Below, piece after piece: positions 22,110 to 34,327 of a stretch of 64,000 nucleotides of DNA; position 1 is the stretch's first letter; each line of letters opens with the position of its first letter. The notes below the pieces were generated by a model. That model did no database searches, was not told the origin of the DNA, and saw only the letters and a list, made by a program, of their open reading frames with translations. The stretch spans positions 25,995,001-26,059,000 of the forward strand of contig NC_060209.1 in assembly GCF_021130785.1 (NCBI RefSeq), written 5' to 3'. The DNA comes from Homalodisca vitripennis. Its lineage: Eukaryota > Arthropoda > Insecta > Hemiptera > Cicadellidae. The position numbers and the translations under genes are program-made.

Positions 22110-23260
22110 ATTGGTTTATTACTAATATCCGATCCGTTTGATACTTTTGGTTTTCTCTTTAGTTTCATTTTTTAGAATTGGCAACCAAAGCGGCCTAATC
22201 TCGACTGATGGTTGACTGATTGGTTGGTCTGCCAATTTAATGTATGTTGCCTCAATTAATTTCCTTTTGAAGAAATGTGGTTCCCGATGTATTATGTGGG
22301 CTTCATCCCAATTCATATGATGGTCTTCGGACCAACAAATGGTGTGCAATTTTTGACTTTTCTGTGAAACCCTTTCTCGTGTTTTCTTTGTGTTCTTTTA
22401 TCCTTACGTTTAGTGGTCTTTTTGTCTCGCCTATGTATTCCCTATTGCAGCTACATTTTATACTGTAAACACAGTTTTTGGAATCCTGTGTGCCATTTTT
22501 TTGGTTTTGTTTTTACGAGACTTTGTCTAAGAGTTGTTGTGTGTTTTTTAAACGCGGTTCTAATGTTGTACTTTCTACCTACTCTTCTAATTTTCTCTGA
22601 TAATCCCGGCACATAAGGGATTGACATAAACGCAAATTTATCACAATTCTGTTTTTCTGACTCAGGAATGATTCTTCTGGTTCGTTTGCACTTATTAATT
22701 ACTAATTGAGGGTATCCATTGCTTCTGAGATCCGATTCAATTTTCTTAAATTCTTCTTTTAGTCCAATCTTTATCTGAGCACAAGCTCTTTGCTCTATCA
22801 AACAACGAGTAGGCTACTCCTTCTTTGACAGATTTTTGATGGTTGGATTGATAATTTAAATATTTTCCTGTGTGTGTTATCTTTCGAAAAACAGTTGTCT
22901 TAAGGACATCCCTATCTCTTAATACACACACATCCAAAAAGGGAAGCTTGTTTTGGACTTCCACTTCCATTGTGAGGCGGATGGAAGGAGAAATACTATT
23001 TAATGTGATTCAAAAAATTATTTAATTCAATGTCTCCATGAGAAAAAAATAACAAAGGTATCATCCACATACTCCACCAAATCTTCGGTTTGAACTGAGC
23101 TGAAGCCAAAGCTTTTCGCTCGAATTCCTCCATAAAGATATTTGGCGAAAATAGGAGACAGTGGAGAACCCATTGCCATCCCCTCATCTTGACGGTAAAT
23201 TTTACCCTCTAACTCAAAATAATTGCATTGAGTGCATAGTTCTAACAGTTCCATAATTAC
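22110..23260 (-). pseudogene. PLE RT/GIY-YIG polyprotein, left arm, frameshifted
   Basis: Reading the minus strand from 23260 downward, MELLELCTQCNYFELEGKI leads to RT motif GMAMGSPLSPIF. A frameshift follows in the next few codons. The missing piece, NIFMEEFERKALASAQF, is in the next frame, and the catalytic YVDDTFVIF box is in the first frame again. Then come PFLDVCVLRDRDVLKTTVF, KYLNYQSNHQKSVKEGV, and a linker with SEKIRRVGRKYNIRTAF. Finally there is the distal part of the GIY-YIG endonuclease, with HHMNWDEAHIIHREPHFF and KRKLIEATYIKL. The enzyme would copy element RNA at a nicked chromosomal site. At least four frameshifts or stops make this copy inactive, and the N-terminal third of the protein is absent. 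The short plus-strand frames at 22277-22616 are shadows. Confidence 0.85.
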
Positions 23261-23644
23261 AGTTCCATAACCTGAAGAAGACATTCAGATTGCAGATCTC
23301 GAAAACGTAGTGTTACTGTTTTTCTTGTTTCACTGAACGATGGCAAATGTCCGGAAAAATCCTGTTTCCTTCAACAATCCTTCCATCGTCAAAAATAACC
23401 TTTAAACAAAGAATTGATTCTCGGTACGGACCCGGAACCAGTAAACTGACTCTTTCATCAAAAATTCCAGGGATTTTCGTAGAGAAGTCAAAATCCCTAA
23501 AGTTGACTGAAAACTGACAAACTGGTAAGTTTTGATGTCGAAAGTCTATTTACAAATGTACCAGTTCCAGAAACTCTCGGAATTATTAAATCACGTCTCA
23601 AAGAAGACCAAACATTAAAGGATAGAACTAAACTTCCCGTGCCA
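23261..23644 (+). other. Spacer between PLE arms, partial terminal repeat
   Basis: 23271-23412 is the right half of a terminal repeat in plus orientation, from CCTGAAGAAG to TAACCTTTAAACAAAG. The hammerhead-like core here is damaged: stem II is broken (GACATT replaces the 5' strand) and GAAAC has become GAAAAC. From about 23415 the RT frame of the right copy begins, so this fragment is the remnant of its 5' terminal repeat, joined directly to an internally deleted coding region. Confidence 0.7.
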
Positions 23645-24852
23645 GTAATTATGGAACTGTTAGAACTATGCACTCAATGCAATTATTTGAGTTAGAGGGT
23701 AAAATTTACCGTCAAGATGAGGGGATGGCAATGGGTTCTCCACTGTCTCCTATTTTCGCCAATATCTTTATGGAGGAATTCGAGCGAAAAGCTTTGGCTT
23801 CAGCTCAGTTCAAACCGAAGATTTGGTGGAGGTATGTGGATGATACCTTTGTTATTTTTTCTCATGGAGACATTGAATTAAATAATTTTTTGAATCACAT
23901 TATTAGTATTTCTCCTTCCATCCGCCTCACAATGGAAGTGGAAGTCCAAAAACAAGCTTCCCTTTTTGGATGTGTGTGTATTAAGAGATAGGGATGTCCT
24001 TTAAGACAACTGTTTTTCGAAAGATAACACACACAGGAAAATATTTAAATTATCAATCCAACCATCAAAAATCTGTCAAAGAAGGAGTAGCCTACTCGTT
24101 GTTTGATAGAGCAAAGAGCTTGTGCTCAGATAAAGATGGACTAAAAAGAAGAATTTAAGAAAAAAAATTGAATCGGATCTCAGAAGCAATGGATACCCTC
24201 AATTAGTAATTAATAAGTGCAAACGAACCAGAAGAATCATTCCTGAGTCAGAAAAACAGAATTGTGATAAATTTGCGTTTATGTCAATCCCTTATGTGCC
24301 GGGGATTATCGGAGAAAATTAGAAGAGTAGGTAGAAAGTACAACATTAGAACCGCGTTTTAAAACACACAAACACTCTTAGACAAAGTCTCGTAAAAACA
24401 AAACCAAAAAAATGGCACACAGGATTCCAAAAAACTGTGTTTACAGTATAAAATGTAGCTGCAATAGGGAATACATAGGCGAGACAAAAAGACCACTAAA
24501 CGTAAGGATAAAAGAACACAAAGAAAACACGAGAAAGGGTTTCACAGAAAAGTCAAAAAATTGCACACCATTGTTGGTCCGAAGACCATCATATGAATTG
24601 GGATGAAGCCCACATAATACATCGGGAACCACATTTCTTCAAAAGGAAATTAATTGAGGCAACATACATTAAATTGGCAGACCAGACCAACCAATCAGTC
24701 AACCATCAGTCGAGATTAGGCCGCTTTGGGTTGCCAATTCTAAAAAATGAACTAAAGAGAAAACCAAAAGTATCAAACGGATCGGATATTAGTAATAAAC
24801 CAATGCGGAGTCACAATATGGTTTTAAGAAGTTCATCTCGCATGAACCAATA
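23420..24852 (+). pseudogene. PLE RT/GIY-YIG polyprotein, right arm, frameshifted
   Basis: The first recognisable piece is KLVSFDVESLFTNVPVPETL at about 23520-23580. It contains the first catalytic aspartate of the RT palm and lies only in this copy. Next come GMAMGSPLSPIFANIFM (about 23724-23775), RYVDDTFVIF with the second catalytic Asp pair (about 23830-23860), and a thumb-like segment in scattered frames. The GIY-YIG endonuclease is at 24412-24606: NCVYSIKC, CNREYIGETKRPLNVRIKEH. Its distal half is in another frame: NWDEAHIIHREPHFFKRKL, 24593-24660. A T-run length difference near 23682 shifts the frame relative to the left arm. The N-terminal region before the first Asp motif is deleted, so this is an inactive copy. 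PLE identity is secure from the RT plus GIY-YIG combination. Confidence 0.88.
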
Positions 24853-25167
24853 ATAACGAAAGGGCCCATTCCTGTTCCCCCCTTCCCTTGTATTTCCGCC
24901 ATCTTGTTTTAGCCAGCCGTCACGATTGCCATTGGCTAGTCCCTCTGGTCAGTCGTAGGTGGTTAGTAGACGAGTGAAGACGTATTGTGACCTATATTCC
25001 GTAGTTTAGTTTTAATGATTAGTGTTTTGTATAGTTTTGTATTAAGTGCATGTCTTTAGTGTTAGTGAAGTTGACAACAACATGTAGGTTGTGATTCCTG
25101 ACTTAGGCGTGCCACAACGCTTTAGTAAGATTTGTTTATTTTAACCTAGTTTGTAATATGTGTGTTA

Positions 25168-25229
25168 GGTTAGTTCTTTACCTGAAGAAGAGATCAGATT
25201 GCAGATCTCGAAACGTAGTGTTTACTGTT
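25168..25229 (+). ncRNA. Hammerhead-like motif, right terminal repeat of compound PLE
   Basis: CTGAAGA begins at 25182 and is followed by intact stem II, GAAAC and GTA. The return strand of stem I has one extra T (GTGTTTACTG) compared with the other copies. Stem pairing can still be drawn. Confidence 0.55.
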
Positions 25230-25331
25230 TTCTTGTTTCACTGAACGATGGCAAATGTCCGGAAAAATCCTGTTTCCTTCACAATCCTTCCATCGTCAAA
25301 AATAACCTTTAAACAAAGGAGTATTTTTACT

Positions 25332-26025
25332 GTTCAACCTTTTTACTCTTTCTAGTTCTCTTTCACTCTCCATTAAATTATATGCAGATAATACAATGAT
25401 ACAGATTTTACTTCACTGGGACTAATGTACAGTATATTTTATATAAAACCTGAAATTTGTTAAATACGTGTTCCTTTTAATTATTCACAATTAGAGCATG
25501 GAAAATTTCCTGTGTGCGTTCGTCCACATGTTTACGTATACCGTAATGCATTTTTCTCAGTATAACAAGTAATATGAGAGGCACCTTTATAAAAGTGTCT
25601 TGGTTCAATAACGTAAACGATAAGTCTCCGTCAGCAGCACTGAACCGATAACCTGCCAACAAGATTCTAATTTACATATTTATTTCCGTAATATCAGTTT
25701 CAAGAAATTCACACATTGAGTTTCTTACTTACGGATACAACAGACAATTTTAGTCCTTGAATTTTAGTCGATACTTGAATTCTCGTACAAATTCTCACAC
25801 TTATACTAGTATGGCTATTATCAAAATGCAACTTGTGGAATTATATATACGTTAGATGTAATGTTATTTAGGCTAATGGTAATTTTATAAATGATGACCA
25901 TAAGATAAGATACTAAGAAATGTGTGAATTTAATTTTTTTAGTAAATATATAATTAATTTAATAGTATTTATTAAAATGCCGTTCTGGTAATTGACCAGT
26001 AACATTTACTTAAGTTTTGAAGTTA
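25332..26025. other. AT-rich sequence, no gene seen
   Basis: No feature is supported. The minus-strand frame at 25477-25662 has no recognised motif. Confidence 0.5.
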
Positions 26026-27330
26026 GTATATAAAGGGTGAGGCAGACCACGTAAGAGAAATGTATTGTTGTCTGTAAAATAAGCCTGTCACTAATGAGGA
26101 ATGCTTTCTCGATGTTGATGACGTTAGGTGAACGTTTACAGAACTACACAGTTGTTGCTGCTCTGTACGCTCAACGATACCCGGACCGTGAACATTCACG
26201 AAACGTTTCAAAGACTTGCTAATCGTGTCCGTGAAACTGGAATTGTACAACTGAATCACAACAAAGAGAAACAGTTCACTAGGCCTGTAAGAGATGATAA
26301 GCCACCAGGAGTTTGGGTTGCGGGTCACCTCAATCCACATGACTGATCAAGAAGAGTGGCTAACGATGCAGGAATCAGCCAACGATCAGTACTCAGGATA
26401 CTCAAGGATAATAATATACTCCAATACCAGATTCACTACATCAAGAACTGCATGGTGATGAATACCTTCTAATAATGGAACTCTTGAATTTCTGGGCCTA
26501 TGATAAAATGTACGAAGATATTATTTCCCAAAGGTTTTATGGTGTGACGAAGCAACCTCCCGGAACAATGAAGAGATCAGTCGTCACAAAAGAGGTTCTG
26601 GGCTTTTAAAGATCACCACTGGATGCGAGAGGTACACAACCAAAGGTACTGGACCTTCAATACTTGGCGCTGCATTATTGGTAACCAAATTATTGGCCTG
26701 TTTTTTTCGAAGGACGTTTATACGGAAATATGTACAACTTCCTCATCGCTTTCTTTCTTAATTTATGGTTGAATATTCTTTAAAAAAACTATCCATGAGC
26801 TATACATATTATTGTTTACTTATCCATGAAGTGTAGTTTACGCAGGATAGGGTGTCATTCCACTACTCTAAGCGGGGCAAAACTCTGGCTGAGAAATGTT
26901 TAAAAGGTAAAAATAAAAAAAAAAAAAATTAGAACCGACGGAAAAACAAGGGTTCAGAAACGCTCTAATGCAGCGATACGTCGTTGAAATTAGTATTTTG
27001 CCACCATTTATCAACCATTCAAAATAAAGCCAAACTTATAAAACAAAATATTTTAATTTTTGAGAGTTGTTTTATTATAAGAGAGCTATTGATAAATGCA
27101 GTGAAAGTCATACCTACATATTAAATTTTTTTGTTTTAAGAATTTTAAATTTACTAAATTTTAACTATTTAAAAAACTGTAAATGTGCTGAAAAGTGATA
27201 AGTGTAACATATTTTTTGAAAGAGTACGTATTTCGAAACTTTGCTTTTGCTAAAGTTTTTAACAAGGTACTAGTAAAAGAACTGTGAAACCGTACAGTAC
27301 AACTTTAACATTTTGGACCACACTGTATAC
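26026..27330 (+). mobile_element. Mariner-type DNA transposon remnant (ends tentative)
   Basis: A decayed transposase lies inside (26095-26745). The left end, GTATATAAAGGGTGAGGCAG followed by ACC, and the reverse complement of the right end, GTATACAGTGTGGTCCAAAA, share their first bases and a GTG...C.GACC/GTCC theme. They are about 1.3 kb apart, the usual length of mariner elements. The resemblance is weak, so the ends are inference. A similar left-end phrase, GTATACAGGGTGTCTCAGAC, occurs alone at 37754. Confidence 0.45.
26095..26745 (+). pseudogene. Mariner/IS630-type transposase pseudogene
   Basis: In several frames the fragments follow the order of a common arthropod mariner-like transposase. 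First comes an N-terminal piece, LYAQRYPDREHS, which is the conserved start of the first DNA-binding helix-turn-helix region. Then there are remnants of the second DNA-binding region. Then comes the catalytic domain piece WAFKDHHWMREV with NTWRCIIGNQIIG and LFFSK, corresponding to the strand-turn around the middle of the DDE/D domain. The enzyme would cut and paste the element at TA sites. Many stops and frameshifts make it inactive, and the last catalytic acidic residue is not identifiable. The open frames at 26023-26340 (minus) and 26128-26346 (plus) are parts or shadows of this relic. Confidence 0.7.
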
Positions 27331-28242
27331 AAGAGGCCAAATAAATCAAAATATTTTTTTCCAAAATTATCAGTGAAGACCTGTAAAATAATAGTTATTT
27401 CCCCGTATTATATGGGGTCAAATTATGAAGTCTTCGTTAAAGTTTCTCGGTTCTTTTTGTTTTTCTTGTTAGATTTCTCACTTTATTTTTTTGACATAAT
27501 TTTTGTAAATATTTGAACAATGTATATTTATCTGAAGAACTGTTGGTAAATACACGAAAATGCATGAATTTTTTTAATTCGTATACCGTAGTGAATTTTC
27601 ATGTATCTAAGTACACTTCTTGAGATAAATATAAATTGTATATATCTATAAACAATACAGAACTTTTATGAGGACATGAGAGAGTTCATTCCATGTTTTT
27701 AGGGAAGGGATCTACATGGAAAAGGGTATAAGCCATGTATATCATAACATAACATATATACAAATACAATAGATCAGCAGGTGATGGCCTATTACATTTA
27801 AGTTTGTGAAAAAGTATAAGAAAATTAAATTAATCTTAAATAAATACCCCTCAGATGACTTGATTGTAGTACCAATTGGTGTGCAGTTTCACCTTTTATC
27901 AATTTCAATATGTTAAGGTTTTCTTTTAAATTTACAGGGATCTTATTTATACCTTTGATGACGTAACTATTTTTAAAATAATTTTGCTTGTATATGTGTA
28001 TAGTTATGTGCGAAATCGTTTAGAAAATACAAATTTAGCTGAACATTTAGAAGCACTAAAAAGTGTAATTAGTGTTAATTTAATTTCGTGCATTTCAACG
28101 TAAAATAATATAACATTTGAAGTAGTCGTTATGTATTCTCTGATTTTTTTAAAGGCAGAAAATTTCAGAAAAATCCACGTGTTAAGTAGAAAAACTTGCA
28201 CTAGATTACTTAAATACGCGAGTTTAGAATAAATTAAGAGGT
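27331..28242. other. AT-rich sequence, no gene seen
   Basis: No gene is supported. The frame at 27313-27516 ends in a hydrophobic run (FLFFLLDFSLYFF) made by T-rich DNA. Confidence 0.5.
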
Positions 28243-28351
28243 TGTAACAGTCAGTAACGAAACTAATGTTATAGCGGGCTCTATTAGCTTAACGTGAATC
28301 GCATTACCTCTCTTGTCCACCTGAAACACACTCTGCCCATTAGGCAAGGTT
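28243..28351 (+). repeat. Short dispersed repeat, copy 2 (partner at 2.3 kb)
   Basis: The stretch aligns with 2321-2432, with CTATTAGCTTAA, GAATCGCATTACCTCT, CTTGTC, GAAACACA and CATTAGG in order. The flanking AT-rich sequences do not match, so the repeat unit is about 110 bp. Confidence 0.55.
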
Positions 28352-28728
28352 CACTTTGCCGAAACAGTCTACTGCTAAATTGTGTTATCTAATTTTGTAA
28401 CACATTAAGTAAATATTTATTTGAAACTCTAAAATATAAATAATACGAAAATACGGGGTATTGAAGAAAAATATTTCTTATTTAAATAATTAATTCCTGC
28501 ACATAATAAATTTCCATAAAATTAATTACATCCGATTAATTATCTTAACCGATTGGAAATTATTTTAGTAAAAAACAAAAAGATAATTGGGTCATAATTA
28601 TTCGAGTGAAGTCAGAAATAAGAAAAAACTATCTTATTTTTGTTGAACAATAGCTAAATACAGCTTATGAAAATTCGGCAAAGCTTTACATTACTGGTGT
28701 TGAAAATGCCTAGCTTTAATAAATAATT
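28352..28728. other. AT-rich sequence, no gene seen
   Basis: No feature is recognised. Confidence 0.5.
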
Positions 28729-29400
28729 ATAGTCAAAGTCAAAGTCAAACCTTTTATTGCGGTTGACAATAATACAATTACGTGGCAAAAGTCATACTGA
28801 ATAAATCTATAATTTTTATACATTCGTTCACAATACCACACATTCAGACATACAATCTTTACATTCATGCATGCCACTCACTCGCCAATTCTCTCCACCG
28901 CCAACGCCAGTGTCAGTCTTCTAGATTGGAGGTCTCCCAACAAAAATAAAAAAAAAAACTCGTTGAGGCTATAGAATGCTTTAGCTGCTAAAAAGCGCTT
29001 CAGACGAGTTTTTAACGCCTTGGGCGTTTGTACGTTTTTCATGGAATCGGGAAATCTGTTGATGAAACTGAAACCTGCCTGCGAGGGTGGGTGTTCATAA
29101 ACCACCGTTCTGTGTCGCCCAGTACGGTAGTTGTCTCTGCCTCTCGTTTCATATTCATGCACGTCTCGGCCCCTAGTCAGGGCTCATTTTGACTTACAGA
29201 ATAAAACTGCCTCTAATGTATAGAGACATGGTAGAGTCAACAGCTGCAATTTTTTGAAAGCTGGTCTGCACGATTCTCTGAAGTTCATGTTGGCGATTGT
29301 TCTGATCGCTTTCTTTTGAAGCCTGAAAAATAGAGAAAGCTAATCTAACTACACTGAGGAGGACACTGTTGTAGGTTAAGCTCATATATATCACCTATTG
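28729..29400 (-). pseudogene. LINE 3' end with TTTGAC tail, minus strand
   Basis: On the minus strand the sequence around 29335-29220 reads RLQKKAIRTIANMNFRESC, then FKKLQLLTLPCLYI. This is the C-terminal end of a Jockey/CR1-like LINE reverse transcriptase. The frame at 28878-29162 continues with HEYETRGRDNYRTGRHRTVV and PKALKTRLKRFLAAKAFYSL, the last segment of the protein. The 3' end is CGCAATAAAAGGTTTGACTT followed by two more TTTGAC units at 28729-28745. It is better preserved than the related copy at 12961-13523, with which it shares the protein end and the tail. The RT catalytic core and endonuclease are missing, and the upstream boundary is not visible. Confidence 0.75.
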
Positions 29401-32190
29401 CAGGCCGTTAAATAGACAAATAAATAAATTGATAATATTATTTACATTTAACGTTTTTCTGACTAGTAAATAGTTACTGAGAACACCAGTTATAAACCCT
29501 CTGAGTTAAAATTACATAAGATATTTAATATCTTATAGTTGTGTGAGTTCATATGCTTTAAACTAAAATGCTAATAGTTAAATTAAATTTTGTGAGCTTT
29601 AACCTCAATGGTTAAGGATTACTGGTAAAGTTATAATAATAAAGAGTTGTGGTTTGCCAGGTACATCTATAATATATATGTTAAAACCCAATTACATAAA
29701 CAATTACAATTTAGAAAATAAGCAAGAATGAAAATAAATACAATTCATTGATAGGTTTCTATTTTTAATGAGATAATAAAGATCAGACACATAGTTGGAT
29801 TCGTCTCTCTATAATATACAGTATATAAGGTAAAGATGAAATTTCAAGGTTTTCCAAGAAATTTTTATTTTAACTAATAAAAGTGTATGGGATAGTTACG
29901 ATATTTAATTACATAACCAATAAGTATTTCTGTGCCTAGTCAAAATTTAAAAATTACATAACAATTTTACAATTCTAGTAATCTTTCCTCATTCATAGTT
30001 CTAATAAAATGTTCGTTTAACCCTAAAATAAACATAAAAGTACGGGCTTGGTTATTTATGCAAAATAGTACAACGTGATTCGATAAATTCTCAATTTTAT
30101 AGTTCAATAAGCCTCATTGTACAGTTCTCTCTCTCGTCATGAGCTCAGACGACAAAAAATAAACGGCACAGAAAAAATATCCTGGTACAGATACAACATT
30201 TAGAATGTAGTATTGTATTTTATCAAGAATATTCTACATCATATAATAAACTACGGTGATTCAAAACACATCACTTAAAAAATTAAAATATGTTAATACT
30301 ATTGTTTACGATGATTTTGAATAAGAAAAAATAAATAAAATCTCTTAAAAATTCGAAAGGAAGGGAACATTTGATAGACAGAATAAGCAAAGCTCAGTTC
30401 TGGAAATGAAAGGACAGTAAATCGATTTGTTAGGCCTCTGTGGATTACGACTTGACAAGTTTGTACGAATATAAGTATCTTTGACATATTCTTTGAATCA
30501 TGTTACCCTATTACTTTTACATCTAATGCAATTTACTTTTCCGCAACGTGTATATAATAAAAAAACCTTATGGGAAATGTCAAAGATGTTACTTTATGTC
30601 TTTTAGTAACAAGAAGCTTGTACATTCAACAAAGCATATTACGAGTATCTTAGGGACATTTATGATTTTTAATCTAATCTAGATGCTTAAGAAATCAAAA
30701 CTATATCAATTAGTTTATCTCAACAATCAGAAAGTGTTATATCTCCTTTTTATACAATGAAGTAAATTAAATCAACCTATGTTCTGATAGTTTTTACAGG
30801 AACTAACGTGGCAGTAATAAGTTATTGAGTAGTTATTATTATTTATATGTTCCTCTTATATTGTTGGAAGAATAAAAATCCAACTTTTCGAACTTCCCTT
30901 CCATACCTGTACGTATTAAAATTGTAAAAATGTTAATGACTTGAATCTTTGTGTTATACATACCGTATTTCCGAAATATGTTATAATAACTTCGATTAAA
31001 TTACTAATAGTATGCACAGCTTTATAAAAAGATTTTTGAATTTACTTGGATATAAATGACAGTATATTTCACATGTAATGCACATTTAGTAATTTATAAA
31101 GTACAGTAAAGTCATAAAAAGAATTCAATCTAAAAGATGTACAATATTTGAATGAACTCAGTAGAGCAGAATATAAAACTCTTAGAATAGAAAATCTTAT
31201 TAAGTCAATAAAAACTTGTGCTGAACAACATATAGTAAGAAGTGCTTCTATTATTGGTCTTATTAGTAGGGAATGTAAAATTTCACTGTCTCTAATATTA
31301 CGAATATAGAATAAGATAACTTATGACACCTTAAGAACTATCGTTCAAACTTCAAGACCAGGGAACAATTTCTACTGTTGATTCCTGAATACTATGTTTA
31401 AGGATGTGCATTAATGACCTATCACTAAGTAAGAATGTTTAAGAAGAATGTTTACTACTCACAGTTTTGTACACTACTTTTTTAATGTTTGAACAAAGAT
31501 AAGGTGCCTAAAACCTACTACCGATTTTCAGTATAAAGATTATTGTGAATTTCTTCCTAAAAACGTTCCTATCAAATAATTTAACTTTTAAATCTAAGAA
31601 TATCTGCAAAGCCTAAGCTGTAACACAATGGCTTTAGAATTTAAAAAAGTAACTGGTAAATTGGATGATTAGTCGTCTAATATACTATTTATGTTTATGG
31701 TACTCGTCATCAGTGCACTCTCCAAGCGAACAAAGAGAGTCGGAAAGGTATAAGGAATACTTCACAAATATTCTAATGTACGAAACAGTAAATCTAACAA
31801 TTTAAGATACTTTATTTTGCAGTAAGAATAAATACTTAATTTCACGTCTCACTCGACTGAAGCAAACAAACACAAATTTAAAACAAGCTGGAGTTGATGC
31901 TGGTATCTACAAACTCTTAGATTAAGAAATCGTTGATGAATTTACTATTCATAAAGATGCAAACTTAATTTTTTTTTTAATAAACAAATGTAACGAAATA
32001 ATCTTCGTTCAAGCATAACTATCATGAAGTAGTTTTATCCTCACCACTTGTCGCGTAAAAAGTTCGCTAAAGTTGCATGCATAATTCTATGGCTTATTTT
32101 ATTGCGTCTATAGGTTAGATATTGTGTTAGGTTATTATGACATGTTAAAAACACATTTATTATCTAATTTTCTCTTGTTATTATAGCTAC
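29401..32190. other. Long AT-rich gene-free stretch
   Basis: No coding region or repeat is supported. Minus-strand frame 30299-30487 has no recognised motif. Confidence 0.5.
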
Positions 32191-32325
32191 CCATAAGGGC
32201 AGTGTAAAAACATGAATTATCATCGAACTCTATGCTGTGCCTATACAGAAATGAAGCTTCATGGATAATGTCAATTCAGTTAGTTCTCGAGATATTGTGC
32301 GGATAGAATTCCAGACAGATTATAA
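32191..32325 (-). repeat. Dispersed 'GATATCTC' repeat family, copy 4
   Basis: In reverse orientation it shows CGCACAATATCTCGAGAACT, then AAGCTTCATTTCTGTATAGG, then 'CATAGAGTTCGATGATAATTCATG'. The order and spacing match the anchors at 4440-4605 and 10.9-11.6 kb. Confidence 0.45.
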
Positions 32326-34327
32326 TAATAAAATAAGTGTTTCTTATCAAATAAGTTGGTGCAAACATGGAGGAACCTTATAAATGGATTGCTAAAACAA
32401 ATATTTTGATATTTTATTTCATAAGAATAATATATTTCATTGTAAAGAAACATAAAATTGTTATGGAGACAAAACAAAATACAGTTAACTTTAGTAAAAT
32501 GATATAGCATAGAGTTTTCACTTCTCGCCAAAACTCCTTTTCGTGATCTTATCCTTGTGCGCCCGTCGAGGATCATCCCTTTTCTCCATTCAGCAGTAAT
32601 CCGCCATCATGTTTACGTTCCACCTTCCTTTATATATTCTTTCAATTTTCCTAATATTTAGCTGAAGCTGTTTGTACTGATTCTTTCCGAGAGTAGTAAA
32701 ACTGTCTAGATAGAAGTAGAAATTATGAAACTTTAGTACAACCTAGTTTATTCTCAAGATCCTTTACCATCTAATTTAAAACTAACAGCTACTATGGCTC
32801 AGTTTTGTTCTCGAAAATCGATTTAAAACTTCTAAATGTTCACAATGCTAGTAAGTAAAGTAAAAAGATAGTTTTAAATATATTTTGTAGACTTTTAGTA
32901 TGCATTTAGCCAATTATGACGTCCAGTGTATGTAGGTTTAAGTAGTATAACATGGGTTTGTAAATAAATTACGATAAAGTACGATTATACTCGTAAAATA
33001 GCTGACATAAATCAATTAAACTACAGTTATAAACATACAAACAAGCCTTGAATAATTTTGTTTGTACATATCAAACAATACAAATTTTCAAATTGCTTTA
33101 TTTTGTCGCAAAATCTAATCTCAGCTATTGCATTGTAAACATATTAACATATTAACAAATACTAATGTTGTAGGCGTTTATTTCACAGCAAGTTCAAAAG
33201 TATTAGTACACAGTTGGACAGTTGGCAGTACGCATAATGACAATACGATTGAATACGGTAATTGCCGTAATTTGTAAATTATTAACTAAATTTTGTATAC
33301 AAATATCACTTTCTGGTCATGTGCAGTAGTTATTACTAAAAAACTGATTTGTAATAATAACACAGTAAAAGAATTAAACTATTTTATTAAAAACTTTTTA
33401 AGTGTTGTTGGGTTTTGATCATTGATGTTGCAGCTATCTTTCATCTGCAATTCTTTACGTACTCTTAAGGTTCTTTACGATACTCTTCCAGGTTGGGCAT
33501 ACATTTTAGATTATAGACCATTCTCAATGCGGCATTTAGCACACATATAACAGTGACTAGATCTTTTAAAATTAAATATTTAAAAAAATCCTTTTTAGGG
33601 TACTCTAAGGTACATTCAATGGACATATGTACATTACTTTAATACAATCCAGAAAAAATAAGCGAGGAAATATTTAAAAATGTAATTACGTAATTCATTT
33701 AGAACTCAAAAGCCCTGATATTAATGAAAATAATTGCGTCATATCCACACACGCCTTACTACATTCTGAAGGTACTCTAAACGTAAAGAAAATCTTAGTT
33801 TACAATAGAAATGATGTTCATTTCAATGTAGATATATTCCTTTTTACAGATATACAGCACTCATCATAATTATGCACTAGTAATTTCATTTTCAATTTCC
33901 TTGGTAATGTTTAAGACAGAAAGACGATGACCTTTTCAAATTCCTTTTAAGGGGATTAGAACTATTATTTGATAGTGATATAAATGAGTCTACGTTAAAT
34001 ATTTCAATAACCAATCTTATTGTTGTATCTGTTGGGTAATGAACTCGTAAGTCTTCTAAATGCAGGTCTTTCTGCAGCTAAGAACAGTCGTGTATATAGT
34101 TTGTACAAACGCCTTTCGAAACCTCTTTGAAAGGTGAGAATTATTAAACTTCCACCTTCTGGACTTTCATTTTCTTACGATAAAATAGCAAATGTTAATT
34201 TTCAATATAAGAATACGTTAATAATACGTGTCTTGTTTTTTTTTTAAATATTTTTAAATCTGAATAAATGTTTTGGGATACAATATTATAATTATATAAC
34301 TCCCTATTAATTTCCTTTAATATCCTA
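32326..34327. other. AT-rich gene-free stretch
   Basis: No gene is supported. A slightly GC-richer patch at 32510-32630 includes part of the minus frame 32280-32576, which matches no family I recognise. Confidence 0.45.

Larger units (their letters stand above)
21672..25319. mobile_element. Compound head-to-head Penelope-like insertion
   Basis: Two PLE copies point away from each other. The left one, 21672-23260, reads on the minus strand, with its terminal repeat at the left end. The right one, 23271-25319, reads on the plus strand, with its terminal repeat at the right end. 21672-23260 and 23645-25244 form an inverted repeat of about 1.6 kb, near identical by eye, around a 384-bp spacer. 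The spacer holds a partial plus-strand terminal repeat and extra upstream RT sequence. The outer flanks are AGTATTTTACT (21661-21671) and AGTATTTTTACT (25320-25331), an 11-12 bp near-perfect direct repeat. The whole palindrome therefore appears to have inserted once. The junction carries a 12-bp duplication, ACAGTTCCATAA, at 23245-23256 and 23259-23270. Confidence 0.8.

Noticed and set aside
22277..22616. Plus-strand ORFs of 63 and 67 residues
   Set aside because: They are antisense shadows of the PLE GIY-YIG coding region; the same shadow recurs at 24441-24632.
32280..32576. Minus-strand 98-residue ORF
   Set aside because: It overlaps the end of a dispersed repeat, has no recognised motif, and its composition follows AT-rich DNA.
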